64,000 bases of DNA from Sulfitobacter brevis (GTDB lineage Bacteria; Pseudomonadota; Alphaproteobacteria; Rhodobacterales; Rhodobacteraceae): contig NZ_FOMW01000016.1 in NCBI RefSeq assembly GCF_900112755.1, positions 1-64,000 of the forward strand, given 5' to 3'. Every line of letters begins with the position of its first letter. The stretch's first letter is position 1. Shown piece by piece: positions 1-9,500 of the stretch. The notes beneath the pieces were generated by a model. The model was not told the DNA's origin. It did not search any database and saw nothing but the letters and a program-made list of their open reading frames with translations. Both the position numbers and the translations under genes were made by a program.

Positions 1-20
1 CTCTCGTCGATGAGACGGCC

Positions 21-287
21 TCAAGACTTTTTTCCGAGGGCTTCCTTGAGCAACTCATTCTGCATGCTCATCTCCGCATACATCTTCTTGAGGCGGCGGT
101 TCTGCTCGGCCATGTCCTTCATCTCTACGATGAGCGACGCGTCCATACCGCCAAATTTGGCCCGCCATTTGTAAAAGCTGGCACTGCTCATCCCATGCTC
201 CCGGCAAAGCTCAGAGACCGGCACACCGCCCTCCGCCTGCTTCAACACAGCCATGATCTGCGCATCGCTAAATCGTCCGTTCTTCAT
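21..287 (-). CDS. IS3-family transposase OrfA (HTH protein)
   Basis: This 88-residue protein is the DNA-binding OrfA half of an IS3-family transposase. An N-terminal helix-turn-helix (about residues 5-45, with the SELCREHGMSSASFYKW pattern) is followed by a leucine-zipper-like helix (about 55-85) used to oligomerise with the OrfAB fusion. I place the start at the ATG at 287, which begins MKNGRFSD as in homologues; an in-frame start at 338 would add 17 residues that do not look conserved. The stop at 21-23 directly follows an A6G run on the coding strand, where the -1 frameshift that makes OrfAB is expected. The partner OrfB is outside the window. Confidence 0.85.
   Translation of the reverse strand: MKNGRFSDAQIMAVLKQAEGGVPVSELCREHGMSSASFYKWRAKFGGMDASLIVEMKDMAEQNRRLKKMYAEMSMQNELLKEALGKKS
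27..33 (-). other. A6G slippery sequence for -1 programmed frameshift
   Basis: The coding strand reads AAAAAAG just before the OrfA stop codon. In IS3-family elements this heptamer is the usual site of -1 ribosomal slippage that fuses OrfA to OrfB. The heptamer is seen directly; the function is inferred from the family. Confidence 0.55.
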
Positions 288-492
288 CGTAAATCTCCTC
301 AGATATCTTGCCGAGAAAATTCTACTTTTGAACACCACTAATTTTAGGGGGGATTACCTTCCGGCCTCAACGGAGTTTTCGGATCTGCGCGGCCTCAAAG
401 AAAGGCACGTGCAAGATCTGGAAATCAGGTGGCGCTGGGTCTTACCTTAAGTCGCACAGTTGGTGGTCACTCCCAACAATTGTTGGGCGCCC

Positions 493-1005
493 CTAATACT
501 GCATTGCTTTGCGCCATGCTTGAGCGAGCCGTGCACTGTCCGGCCCCGCCCGATGTGGTGCCGAACTCCGCTCAAGTGCCTCATACAGCATGTCGAGCGC
601 AAAGCCCGAAAAGCTGGCAAAGGACACTCGGTGACAATCCTCGATAGTGGGTATCGCGGCCTGCGAACCTGCTTTCATCAATCGGGACAGCCAGCGTGTT
701 TCAAATTCCGGAGCATCAGACACCAGAACTCTGTCTCCCAAGTTCTGAAGTAGATCACCAACAACATTGTCGGCAGTCGGTGCGTTTTTAAGCTCCTCAA
801 TCGCGATGCCATGGACCGCCGCACTCTGAGGAGCCCAGTCGGAAAGATCCCAGTCACGTGCCGGCCGGATCAGCGTGCTCCAAGTCTTCACTTCGCCGTC
901 TTTCAGCCACGAAAGTCCAACTTCAATCGGCCAGCTTTCCTCGGACAAGCTGGACGCTTCAAAGTCCAGCGTAGCGAGGTTCTCAATGTCAGGTTTTATC
1001 TTCAT
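493..1005 (-). CDS. DEDD-type 3'-5' exonuclease-like protein
   Basis: A 170-residue protein with the layout of the RNase T/DnaQ exonuclease fold. An early strand carries LDFEASSL (about residues 13-20), matching the Exo I Asp-x-Glu pair. A middle motif has DAPEFETRWL (about 98-107), fitting the Exo II Asp. The C-terminal HRAGPDSARLAQAW (about 151-164) fits the Exo III His-(x)n-Asp. It is shorter than DnaQ epsilon and probably a stand-alone nuclease of unknown substrate. It has no operon partner: the upstream side is a long intergenic stretch and the downstream side leads to the IS. The fold assignment is fairly safe; the biological role is unknown. Confidence 0.65.
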   Translation of the reverse strand: MKIKPDIENLATLDFEASSLSEESWPIEVGLSWLKDGEVKTWSTLIRPARDWDLSDWAPQSAAVHGIAIEELKNAPTADNVVGDLLQNLGDRVLVSDAPEFETRWLSRLMKAGSQAAIPTIEDCHRVSFASFSGFALDMLYEALERSSAPHRAGPDSARLAQAWRKAMQY

Positions 1006-1454
1006 AGCGCGATCTACCTTTCAAAAATGTCATCATGTCCGCGTCAAGCTTCCGTTTAGCTTCGATGCAATTCACGTAATCGGTGGCTTACATTGCACAT
1101 GTTTTTGGGTCGGCGCGGTCTCACTAAGAGGACCGCGCACGAACTGAAAACACTGTGAGTTAGGAGATGGCAATTTGGCTGACTTCGATGCAGCGGCATC
1201 GAAAATCGGCTACCTAACATCCGGCTCATCGCCAATTTGGATCGGTAGACACTGCCAAGAAGTTAGCAGATCATAAATTAAAGCCGCCAAGAGTGGTCAT
1301 TTCGTCGATTTAGGCCGAAATATTTCATCCGGCCAAAATCGTTTTAATTCAGTGCGTTGCTACCCATTGGCAAAACTTACCCCGCCTCATGGCAAACCAA
1401 AACAGGGATTTTGGCATAACTATGCCCGTCACGACATCTTGTCATTCTATGACA
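1006..1454. other. Intergenic region with a perfect 8-bp hairpin
   Basis: No convincing gene in about 450 bp between the exonuclease start and the nrdJ stop. It holds a perfect inverted repeat GCGCGGTC/GACCGCGC at 1113-1120 and 1131-1138, with a 10-base loop but no T tract on either side. A weaker CCAAAA/TTTTGG pair lies at 1397-1414. The latter lies just beyond the nrdJ stop on its strand and could contribute to termination. Confidence 0.4.
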
Positions 1455-3734
1455 CTACCCGCACTTGGAATGCCCACAAGACGCACAGGTCATACATCCC
1501 TCGACCATCCGCAGGTCAAACTGGCCGCAACTCGGGCAGGACTTCCCACGCGGCGCTTCAAAACCAATGACTTTGGACTGCGGGTCAGCCTTTAAGCCCA
1601 TGCCCTCGCCCGCGATGAACCCCGTGGCGATCATGTGCTGTTCGATCACACCGCCGATGGCCGCGAGGATGGAGGGCACGTATTTGCCTTTCATCCATGC
1701 CCCGCCACGCGGATCAAACACAGCTTTAAGCTCTTCAACCACAAACGACACATCGCCGCCGCGCCGGAACACTGCCGAGATCATCCGCGTCAATGCAACC
1801 GTCCACGCGAAATGCTCCATGTTTTTGGAGTTGATGAAGACTTCGAAAGGCCGCCGGTGGCCGCTGATCACCACATCGTTGATAGTGATATAGAGCGCGT
1901 GCTCGGAATCGGGCCAGCGGATTTTGTAGGTCGAGCCTTCCAGCTCGTTCGGGCGGTCGAGCGGTTCGGCCATATAGACAACCTCGCCGCTGTCGCCGAT
2001 CTGGTCGGGGCTCTCGCCGGGAGCGGATTCTGTGGTCTCGGTCACGCTCAGCACACTGCCGGTCACATCGTTGGGGCGGTAGGTTGTGCAGCCTTTGCAG
2101 CCCTGATCCCATGCCGCCATATAAACGTCCTTGAAGGCATCAAAGCTGATGTCCTCCGGGCAGTTAATGGTCTTGGAGATACTGGAATCGACCCATTTCT
2201 GGGCTGCCGCCTGCATTTTAACGTGCTCCAGTGGCGCAAGTGTCTGGGCGTTGACGAAGTAGTCGGGCAGCGCGGCGTCACCTTTTAAGTCCCGCCACAT
2301 CTGAACGGCGTAGTCGATGACTTCTTCTTCGGTGCGGCTGCCGTCTTTTTGCAAAACCTTGCGGGTATAGGCATAGGCGAACACTGGCTCAATCCCCGAG
2401 CTTACGTTGCCTGCATAGAGGCTGATCGTGCCGGTCGGCGCGATGGAAGTCAGCAGTGCGTTGCGAATGCCATGCTCGCGAATGGCGTCGCGCACGTCGT
2501 CATCCATTTGCTGCATGGTGCCGGAAGCGAGATAGGCCTCGGCATCAAACAGCGGGAAGGCGCCCTTTTCCTTGGCCAGTTCGACCGAGGCCAGATAGGC
2601 GCTGCGCGCGATTGCCTTAAGCCAGCTTTCGGTCTGTGCCGCTGCCGCGTCGCTGCCATAGCGCAAACCGAGCATCAAAAGCGCGTCAGCAAGGCCGGTG
2701 ACGCCCAGCCCGATGCGGCGCTTGGCTTTGGCCTCGCGCTCCTGCTCCGGCAGGGGGAATTTCGACACGTCAACGACGTTATCCATCATCCGCACCGAGG
2801 TCGCGACCAGCTCGTTCAATGCCTCAACGTTTAACGCCGCTGCGTCCTCAAACGGATCACTGACCAGACGGGCGAGGTTGATCGATCCGAGCAGACAGGC
2901 GCCATAGGGCGGCAAAGGCTGCTCGCCGCAAGGGTTGGTTGCCGCGATCGTCTCGCAATAGCTCAGGTTGTTGGCCTTATTGATCCGGTCGATGAAAATC
3001 ACACCGGGTTCTGCGAAATCATAGGTCGCACGCATGATGCGGTTCCACAGATCGCGCGCCTGAACCGTGCGGTAAACCTTGCCGCCAAATACCAGATCCC
3101 AAGCGCCGTCAGCCTTGACCGCATCCATGAAATCATCGGTGATCAACACCGACATATTAAACATCCGCAACCGTGCGGAATCGGATTTTGCCGCGATGAA
3201 ATCTTCTACGTCGGGATGGTCACAGCGCATCGTTGCCATCATCGCGCCGCGGCGGCTGCCTGCCGACATGATCGTGCGGCACATCGCATCCCAGACGTCC
3301 ATAAAGCTCAACGGTCCGGATGCATCCGCCGATACGCCCATCACGTCCGCGCCCCGTGGCCGGATGGTCGAGAAATCATAGCCGATGCCACCGCCCTGCT
3401 GCATGGTCAGCGCGGCTTCCTTGAGCATGTCGAAAATGCCACCCATGCTGTCGGGGACCGTGCCCATGACAAAGCAATTGAACAGCGTCACGCGGCGCGC
3501 GGTGCCGGCCCCGGCCGTAATCCGGCCTGCAGGCAGATATTTGAAATCTTTCAAAGCAGCGTAGAACTTGTCTTCCCAGCCCGATTTGTCGTCTTCGATC
3601 TGCGCCAGATCACGGGCGATTCGCCGCCAAGTGTCCTCGACGGTCACATCTTTGGGCGTACCGTCGGCAGCTTTGAAGCGGTACTTCATATCCCAGATTT
3701 GTTCGGCGATGGGGGCGGCAAAACGAGACATCAT
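1455..3734 (-). CDS. nrdJ: Class II (adenosylcobalamin-dependent) ribonucleotide reductase
   Basis: Reduces ribonucleotides to deoxyribonucleotides using adenosylcobalamin to make the thiyl radical. At 759 residues it has the compact form usual in Rhodobacteraceae. The first active-site cysteine lies in TLFNCFVMG (Cys87) and the NPCGEQPLPPYGACLLGSINL region starts at residue 267. The far C-terminus has several CxxC pairs (CPSC, CMTC, CASC), typical of the NrdJ tail that re-reduces the active site and may bind metal. The start MMSRFAAP follows a GGAA-type site. It is monocistronic and divergent from the DUF1489 gene; a possible NrdR site lies in the shared promoter. No cobalamin riboswitch was recognised upstream. 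Confidence 0.95.
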   Translation of the reverse strand: MMSRFAAPIAEQIWDMKYRFKAADGTPKDVTVEDTWRRIARDLAQIEDDKSGWEDKFYAALKDFKYLPAGRITAGAGTARRVTLFNCFVMGTVPDSMGGIFDMLKEAALTMQQGGGIGYDFSTIRPRGADVMGVSADASGPLSFMDVWDAMCRTIMSAGSRRGAMMATMRCDHPDVEDFIAAKSDSARLRMFNMSVLITDDFMDAVKADGAWDLVFGGKVYRTVQARDLWNRIMRATYDFAEPGVIFIDRINKANNLSYCETIAATNPCGEQPLPPYGACLLGSINLARLVSDPFEDAAALNVEALNELVATSVRMMDNVVDVSKFPLPEQEREAKAKRRIGLGVTGLADALLMLGLRYGSDAAAAQTESWLKAIARSAYLASVELAKEKGAFPLFDAEAYLASGTMQQMDDDVRDAIREHGIRNALLTSIAPTGTISLYAGNVSSGIEPVFAYAYTRKVLQKDGSRTEEEVIDYAVQMWRDLKGDAALPDYFVNAQTLAPLEHVKMQAAAQKWVDSSISKTINCPEDISFDAFKDVYMAAWDQGCKGCTTYRPNDVTGSVLSVTETTESAPGESPDQIGDSGEVVYMAEPLDRPNELEGSTYKIRWPDSEHALYITINDVVISGHRRPFEVFINSKNMEHFAWTVALTRMISAVFRRGGDVSFVVEELKAVFDPRGGAWMKGKYVPSILAAIGGVIEQHMIATGFIAGEGMGLKADPQSKVIGFEAPRGKSCPSCGQFDLRMVEGCMTCASCGHSKCG

Positions 3735-3782
3735 GATTCCTTGCGGTTACAGGCGGCTTCTCAAGGGATTGGAGATTGAAAA

Positions 3783-3829
3783 CTACCACACTTTGAATTT
3801 AGAGACCAATGCACTACATCATGTCGTAG
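3783..3829. promoter_or_regulatory. Candidate NrdR boxes upstream of nrdJ
   Basis: The imperfect palindrome CTACATCATGTCGTAG at 3814-3829 resembles an NrdR box. A weaker partner starting CTACCACACTTTG lies exactly 31 bp away at 3783. NrdR normally binds two boxes about three helical turns apart upstream of ribonucleotide reductase genes, so the spacing fits. The second box is poor, hence the low confidence. Confidence 0.3.
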
Positions 3830-3840
3830 CTCAGGACTAG

Positions 3841-4281
3841 GTGGCCACGGTGGAAAAACACGTCAATCTGATAAAACTCTCTGTCGGGACCGAGGGGGTC
3901 GACGACCTGCTGGCGTGGCAGGCTACGCCCCGCGCACAGACCAAAGACGGTCTACCGCGCCATGTCACCCGTATGTGGCCCAAGCGCGAGCCTGAAATTC
4001 TCAACGGCGGATCAATATATTGGGTCGTGAAGGGTCTAATCCAGTGCCGCCAGCGTGTGCTGCGGTTGGACGAGCAAACCGGCGCGGACGGTATCCGCCG
4101 TTGCGCCATCGTGCTTGATCCTGATCTGATCCGCACCCAATCCAGCCTGCGCCGCCCGTTCCAAGGCTGGCGCTACCTCAACCCCGCAGATGCGCCGCCT
4201 GATCTGCCGATAGGCCGCGAGGACGAAGAGCCCCTGCCCGTTGACCTCAGCCGTGCACTCGCCGAAATCGGCATTCTCTAG
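3841..4281 (+). CDS. DUF1489 family protein
   Basis: A 146-residue protein matching the alphaproteobacterial DUF1489 family. Recognisable blocks are VNLIKLSVG near the start, DLLAWQ, PRHVTRMWPKREPEIL, GGSIYWVVKG, IQCRQRVL and RPFQGWRYL near the C-terminus. The length is normal for the family and no biochemical function is established. The start is a GTG at 3841; a second in-frame GTG at 3850 is also possible. It is transcribed away from nrdJ and stands alone before the convergent hisG-hisZ pair. Confidence 0.8.
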   Translation: MATVEKHVNLIKLSVGTEGVDDLLAWQATPRAQTKDGLPRHVTRMWPKREPEILNGGSIYWVVKGLIQCRQRVLRLDEQTGADGIRRCAIVLDPDLIRTQSSLRRPFQGWRYLNPADAPPDLPIGREDEEPLPVDLSRALAEIGIL

Positions 4282-4358
4282 GCAACTTCAGTCCAGATAC
4301 AGCGCCTCGATCTCGACGGCGCAATCTCATAGACCTTCGCGTGAGGATTATCGCTGCG

Positions 4359-5048
4359 TTAAGCCAGCAGTTCAGTCAGCTTCGCCATAGTGACGCGATC
4401 CGCGTCTTCCATCGGCGCGGTGCGGCTACGCCAAAGCGTGGCCTGCGACTGCAAAATCATCCCGTCGCTGAGAATCTTGAGGTGATTTGCGCGCAAGGTT
4501 TCACCGCTGGAAGTGATATCAGCGATGGCCTCGGCGGTCTCGTTCTTGACGGTGCCTTCGGTAGCACCCTGGCTGTCGACCAGCGCGTAATCCGCGACCC
4601 CTGCGGCGCGCAAAAAGTTACGCACCAAACGGTGGTACTTGGTCGCAATGCGCAGCCGGAACCCGTGATGCGCCCTAAACGCGGCCGCCGCAGCGTCAAG
4701 ATCGTCTAGCGTATCCACGTCGATCCACGCCTGCGGCACAGCAATAATCAGATCGGCATGGCCGAACTGTAATTCCTCGACAGGCTGCACAAGCTGCTCC
4801 CACAGCGCGAGCTTTTCCTGCACCAGATCAGTGCCGGTCACCCCCAGATGGATACGCCCCGCTGCCAGTTCGCGAGGGATCTCTCCGGCGGAAAGCAGCA
4901 TTAGCGTCACATCGTCAATGCCTTCAACCGCGCCAGCATATTCTCGGTCAGATCCGGTGCGCTGCAAGGTGATGCCACGCGCGCCAAACCACTGAAACGT
5001 CTTTTCCATCAGCCGCCCCTTGGACGGCACACCCAGCTTGATCGTCAT
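4359..5048 (-). CDS. hisG: ATP phosphoribosyltransferase, short form
   Basis: Catalyses the first step of histidine synthesis, condensing ATP and PRPP. At 229 residues it is the short HisG form, which lacks the C-terminal regulatory domain and needs HisZ for activity and histidine feedback. It begins MTIKLGVPSKGRLME, the standard phosphoribosyltransferase start, and contains DLIIAVPQAWIDVDTL and the LVDSQGATEGTVKNE PRPP-binding stretch. Its ATG overlaps the stop of the upstream hisZ by 4 bp, so the two are translationally coupled and made together, as expected for an octameric HisG-HisZ complex. Confidence 0.95.
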   Translation of the reverse strand: MTIKLGVPSKGRLMEKTFQWFGARGITLQRTGSDREYAGAVEGIDDVTLMLLSAGEIPRELAAGRIHLGVTGTDLVQEKLALWEQLVQPVEELQFGHADLIIAVPQAWIDVDTLDDLDAAAAAFRAHHGFRLRIATKYHRLVRNFLRAAGVADYALVDSQGATEGTVKNETAEAIADITSSGETLRANHLKILSDGMILQSQATLWRSRTAPMEDADRVTMAKLTELLA

Positions 5049-6124
5049 TGCGCACCTTCCAGTTCCAGCATCAAACCGGGGCGCATCACGCCGCCCACGG
5101 CAGGAATTTCGCGCCCCTGCCCCAACCGCCGCGTCAACGCGTCATAACGCCCGCCGCTGGCAATGGTCGGCAGACCCGCGCGGGTTTCCGAGCGGAAGCC
5201 AAAGACGAAGCCGTCATAGTACTCCATCGTAGTGCGGCCATAACTTGCCTCGAAAAGCAGGTTTGCGGTGTCGACGCCGCGCGCCTTGAGCGCGATCTCC
5301 CGCGCTGCCACGCGGTTCACTGCACCCGCGATAGCTGGCATATCGACCGCGAGATCGCGCAGGCGGCTCAGCGCATGAGGCATGGTTTCGCGCACGTCGA
5401 GCAAGGCTTGGATCAAATCAACTTGCATTGCGGGAATCGCGGGGGCCGCTGCGTCGTCCTTCAAAGCGGTGACCCGCGCTTCAACCTCGGCACCCGACCG
5501 CACACCGATTAGCGGCGCCGAACAGGTGACCTCGCCCGCCAACAGCGCAACGCGGCTGGGCGGCAAGGGCGCACGACCGGCAAACCGCTCCAACAGTGCG
5601 CGAAACCGCCGCGGTCGCCAGATATGCCGCATCAGCGCCTGCTTGCGCCGTGCGGTCGTTTGCAAGCCCTCAACGGCAGCCATCAGCACGCCAATATCAC
5701 CGGTAATCGCCCGCAGCGGCAGGCCTTTCAGGGCGTCGGCAATCAGTGCGAAAACTTCGGCATCTGCCGCCGCCGGGTCCTCACGGTCAAAAACCTCATA
5801 GCCGACCTGAATGTACTCATTCGCGCGGCCCGGATCGAGTTCTTGGCGCCGGAACACCTCGCCGGAATAGGTATAACGTGCCGGTTCGGCCCCGTGCAGC
5901 ATGTGCATCTGGACCACGGGCACGGTAAAATCAGGCCGCAGCATCTGCTCGCCGCGCAGCGCGTCCGAGGTCACATAGGCGCGCGCGCGGATGTCCTCGC
6001 CGTAGAGGTCCAGCAGCGTTTCTGCGGATTGCAGGATTGGTGGCTCGACCAGCACAGCACCTTGCGCCTCAAACAGGGCACGCAGGGCGGCGGCTCTCGC
6101 GAGAGTTTCAGACCGCGTCGGCAT
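5045..6124 (-). CDS. hisZ: ATP phosphoribosyltransferase regulatory subunit
   Basis: HisZ is a histidyl-tRNA-synthetase-like protein without aminoacylation activity that activates short HisG and senses histidine. Class II synthetase features are visible: LRPDFTVPVVQMH, a motif-2-like YSGEVFRRQ, and the ASGGRYDAL stretch near the C-terminus. I start it at the ATG at 6124 (MPTRSETLARA, 359 residues) because a GGGAGG ribosome site lies 6 bases upstream. The open frame continues to 6361, but that extension is unlike the family and overlaps slyX on the other strand. The stop overlaps the hisG start by 4 bp. Confidence 0.93.
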   Translation of the reverse strand: MPTRSETLARAAALRALFEAQGAVLVEPPILQSAETLLDLYGEDIRARAYVTSDALRGEQMLRPDFTVPVVQMHMLHGAEPARYTYSGEVFRRQELDPGRANEYIQVGYEVFDREDPAAADAEVFALIADALKGLPLRAITGDIGVLMAAVEGLQTTARRKQALMRHIWRPRRFRALLERFAGRAPLPPSRVALLAGEVTCSAPLIGVRSGAEVEARVTALKDDAAAPAIPAMQVDLIQALLDVRETMPHALSRLRDLAVDMPAIAGAVNRVAAREIALKARGVDTANLLFEASYGRTTMEYYDGFVFGFRSETRAGLPTIASGGRYDALTRRLGQGREIPAVGGVMRPGLMLELEGAQ

Positions 6125-6331
6125 CAGCACGCCTCCCTTGTCATCGGGCGGCGCTGCCGTTTCGCGAGCATTTTCACAAAGAGAGCCATAGCGCGGAATC
6201 CTGTCGGCTGCGTTCGGCCCCGCGTCTAGCCGAGCAGATGACCAAGGGCAAGGCGCGGCCCATTTACCTACACGCCCTGCATCTGCGGGTTTCTCTATCC
6301 CAGCCAGCCAGAGCATGCTAAAGCGCCCGCC

Positions 6332-6526
6332 ATGGAACACCTCGAAGAACAAATCGCCCATCTGACCCGCGTCGTTGACGACCTGTCAGAGATCGTTGCC
6401 AAACAGGCCGACGAGATTGTGACCCTCAATCGCAGGGTCCATATGCTGATGCAGCGCGAAGGCGAACGCGACGCATCGGGTGGTGGCACGGTGGTGATGG
6501 GAGACGAGCGCCCGCCGCATTATTAA
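6332..6526 (+). CDS. slyX: SlyX family protein
   Basis: A 64-residue SlyX-like protein. The first 45 residues form a single heptad-rich helix (EEQIAHLTRVVDDLSEIVAKQ), the coiled coil typical of the family, and the C-terminus ends in the conserved RPPHY. SlyX function is not established. It lies between hisZ and dnaE and converges on dnaE, with only a few bases between their stop codons. Confidence 0.85.
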   Translation: MEHLEEQIAHLTRVVDDLSEIVAKQADEIVTLNRRVHMLMQREGERDASGGGTVVMGDERPPHY

Positions 6527-6532
6527 TGCGGC
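6514..6532. terminator. Possible hairpin between convergent slyX and dnaE
   Basis: Perfect inverted repeat GCCGCATT/AATGCGGC with a 3-base loop overlapping the slyX stop codon, in the gap between convergent genes. There is no T tract, so termination is only suggested by position. Confidence 0.35.
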
Positions 6533-6539
6533 ATAGGCG

Positions 6540-9500
6540 CTAGAGCTCCTCCACCTCCATCACCCCGCCGAGCGACCGGATTGCGCCCTTAATCTGCGGC
6601 GTCACCGGATATTCCCGGCCCAGATCGACCTCGACCTCACCCGGCAGCGCCGGATCCATCAGGCACAACTGCACCGGACCGAGCCCTGCATTTCGGGCCG
6701 CTTTACGCGCGCCTTCCAGCACATCAGCCACCGCTGCAATCGCGCCGACCTCGTCAATGAACACCCGCAAGCCCATGCTTCCCGCGCCCTCAACGGCAGT
6801 ATCAATTGGCACCACTCCACGGCCCAAGAGCTTCAGCTGGTCTGATTCCATCGTCGCCTCGACCGTGACGACAACCTTGGCGCCGACCTCTAGATAATCA
6901 CGACATTTCTCCAACGTGTCCGAAAACAACGTGACCTCGTAGCCGCCCGTCGTGTCCGACATCTGGGCAAAGGCAAAGCGGTTGCCGCGCGCCGATTTAC
7001 GCTCCTGCCTGCCCGCAACAACCCCCGCCAGCTTGGCTACCAGCGGGCCGTTCTCGGCCTTGGCGGTCAGCTCGTCCAGCGTCAGCACGCCTTTGCGTTT
7101 CAGGGGCCCCATGTAGTCATCCAGCGGATGGCCGGAGAGGTAAAAGCCGACGGCCTTGAACTCTTCGGTTAGCCGTTCCGCCGATTGCCAGTCATCGCAA
7201 GGCATCATCCGTGGCTCAGGCAGGTCATCACCCGCTTCGCCAAACAGCGACACCTGATTGCTGGCCTTCTGCTCATGGATCGCCGCGGAATATGCCACCA
7301 GCGCATCGAGGCTCTGGAACACGCGGCGGCGGTTGCTATCAAGCTGGTCAAAGCCGCCCGAGCGCGCCAACATCTCCAGCGGGCGCTTACCCACGCGTTT
7401 TAAATCAACCCGCCGCGCCAGATCATAAAGTGTGGCAAAGGGCTTGTCAGCGCGGCCTTCGGTGATCAGCTTCATCGCCTCGACGCCAACGTTCTTCAAT
7501 GCGCCCAGCGCATAGACCAGCGCGCCATCCACGACCTTAAATGTGGCATTCGAGCGGTTCACACAGGGCGGCACCCACGGCAGTTCAAGCCGCTTGCGCA
7601 CCTCTTCGAAATAGATCGACAGCTTGTCGGTGAGATGGATATCGCAGTTCATCACACCAGCCATGAACTCGACCGGATGGTTCGCTTTCAGCCAAGCGGT
7701 TTGATAGCTGACCACGGCATAGGCGGCGGCGTGGGACTTGTTGAAGCCGTAGTTGGCGAATTTCTCCAAAAGGTCGAAAACCTCGGTGGCTTTCTTTTTG
7801 TCGACCCCGTTTTCCATCGCGCCCTTTTCGAACTTGGGACGCTCCTTTGCCATCTCCTCGGCGATCTTTTTGCCCATCGCACGGCGCAAAAGGTCCGCGC
7901 CGCCAAGGCTATATCCCGCCATGACCTGCGCGATCTGCATCACCTGTTCCTGATAGACGATGATGCCTTGGGTCTCTTCAAGGATATGGTCAATCGAGGG
8001 GTGCACCGACTCGCGCTCGCGCTTGCCGTTCTTGACCTCGCAATAGACCGGAATGTTTTCCATCGGGCCAGGGCGATACAGCGCCACCAGCGCCACGATG
8101 TCCTCGATACAGGTCGGTTTCATACGCTTCAGGGCATCCATCATGCCCGAGCTTTCCACCTGAAACACCGCAACGGTCTTGGCGCTGGCATAAAGCCGGT
8201 AAGACGCCGCATCATCCAGTGGAATGGTGCTGATATCGTCGATCAGCCCCTCTGGCGGGCTGAACAGCTCATCGCCACCCGCCGCGATATGCAGATGCCG
8301 CCCCGACGCCTTGATCTGATCGACCGCGTTCTGGATCACCGTCAGCGTTTTCAGGCCCAAAAAGTCGAACTTAACCAATCCGGCCTGTTCCACCCATTTC
8401 ATATTGAACTGGGTCGCCGGCATGTCCGAACGTGGATCTTGATAAAGTGGCACAAGCTGGTCGAGCGGCCTGTCGCCAATCACCACCCCCGCCGCGTGGG
8501 TCGAGGCATTGCGCAGCAGCCCCTCGACCTGTTGGCCATAATCCAACAGCCGCGCAACGACCTCTTCGTTTCGGGCTTCTTCACGCAAGCGCGGCTCATC
8601 CGCCAGCGCCTTTTCGATGGAAACAGGTTTGACCCCCTCAACAGGGATCATCTTGGACAGGCGGTCCACCTGCCCGTAAGGCATCTGCAAGACCCGCCCG
8701 ATATCGCGCACCGCCGCTTTGGACAGCAGTGCACCGAAGGTAATGATCTGCCCCACCTTATCGCGCCCGTATTTCTCCTGCACATAGCGGATCACCTCTT
8801 CACGGCGGTCCATGCAAAAGTCGATGTCAAAGTCAGGCATCGAAACCCGTTCAGGGTTCAAAAATCGCTCGAACAGCAGGTTATAGCGCAGCGGATCAAG
8901 GTCGGTGATGGTCAGCGCATAGGCCACCAGCGACCCCGCACCCGACCCCCGCCCTGGCCCGACCGGAATATCGTGATCCTTGGCCCATTTGATGAAGTCC
9001 GCAACGATCAGGAAATAGCCCGGAAAGCCCATGCCCTCGATGATACCAAGCTCGAAATCGAGCCGCTTTTCATAGCCTTCCACACTGACCGCATGGGGAA
9101 TCACGGCCAAACGGCCTTTCAGCCCCTCGTGAGCCTGCCTTTTCAGCTCTTCAATCTCGTCGTCAGCAAACTTTGGCAGGATCGGATCGCGCCGATACGC
9201 CATAAAAGCGCAGCGCTTGGCGATCTCGACGGTATTGGCCACCGCCTCGGGCAGATCAGCGAACAGCGTCACCATCTCGGCCTGCGACTTGAAATAATGC
9301 TGCGACGTCAGCCGTCTGCGCGGTTGTTGTTGATCGACATAGGCACCTTCCGCGATGCAGATCAGCGCATCATGGGCCTCGTACATCTTGGCATCGGGAA
9401 AATAGACATCATTGGTCGCCACCAAGGGCAGGTTCATCTCATAGGCCATCTCGACAAAGCCGCGCTCTGTCAGGCCTTCCTTTTCCAGCGGACCGTTCTC

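Larger units (their letters stand above)
1..360 (-). mobile_element. IS3-family insertion sequence, left part (truncated by window edge)
   Basis: This is the 5' part of an IS3-family element read on the minus strand. It holds OrfA and the upstream leader; OrfB, the integrase-like half, would lie before base 1. The outer terminal inverted repeat cannot be fixed without its partner. It should lie around 340-360, where the sequence changes character near a run of G. The edge is an estimate. Confidence 0.6.

Noticed and set aside
1113..1138. Perfect hairpin as a terminator
   Set aside because: No T tract on either strand and no gene end close enough to need it; kept only as an inverted repeat in the gap description.
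1635..2288. A 217-residue plus-strand frame inside nrdJ
   Set aside because: Antisense shadow of a well-supported reductase gene.
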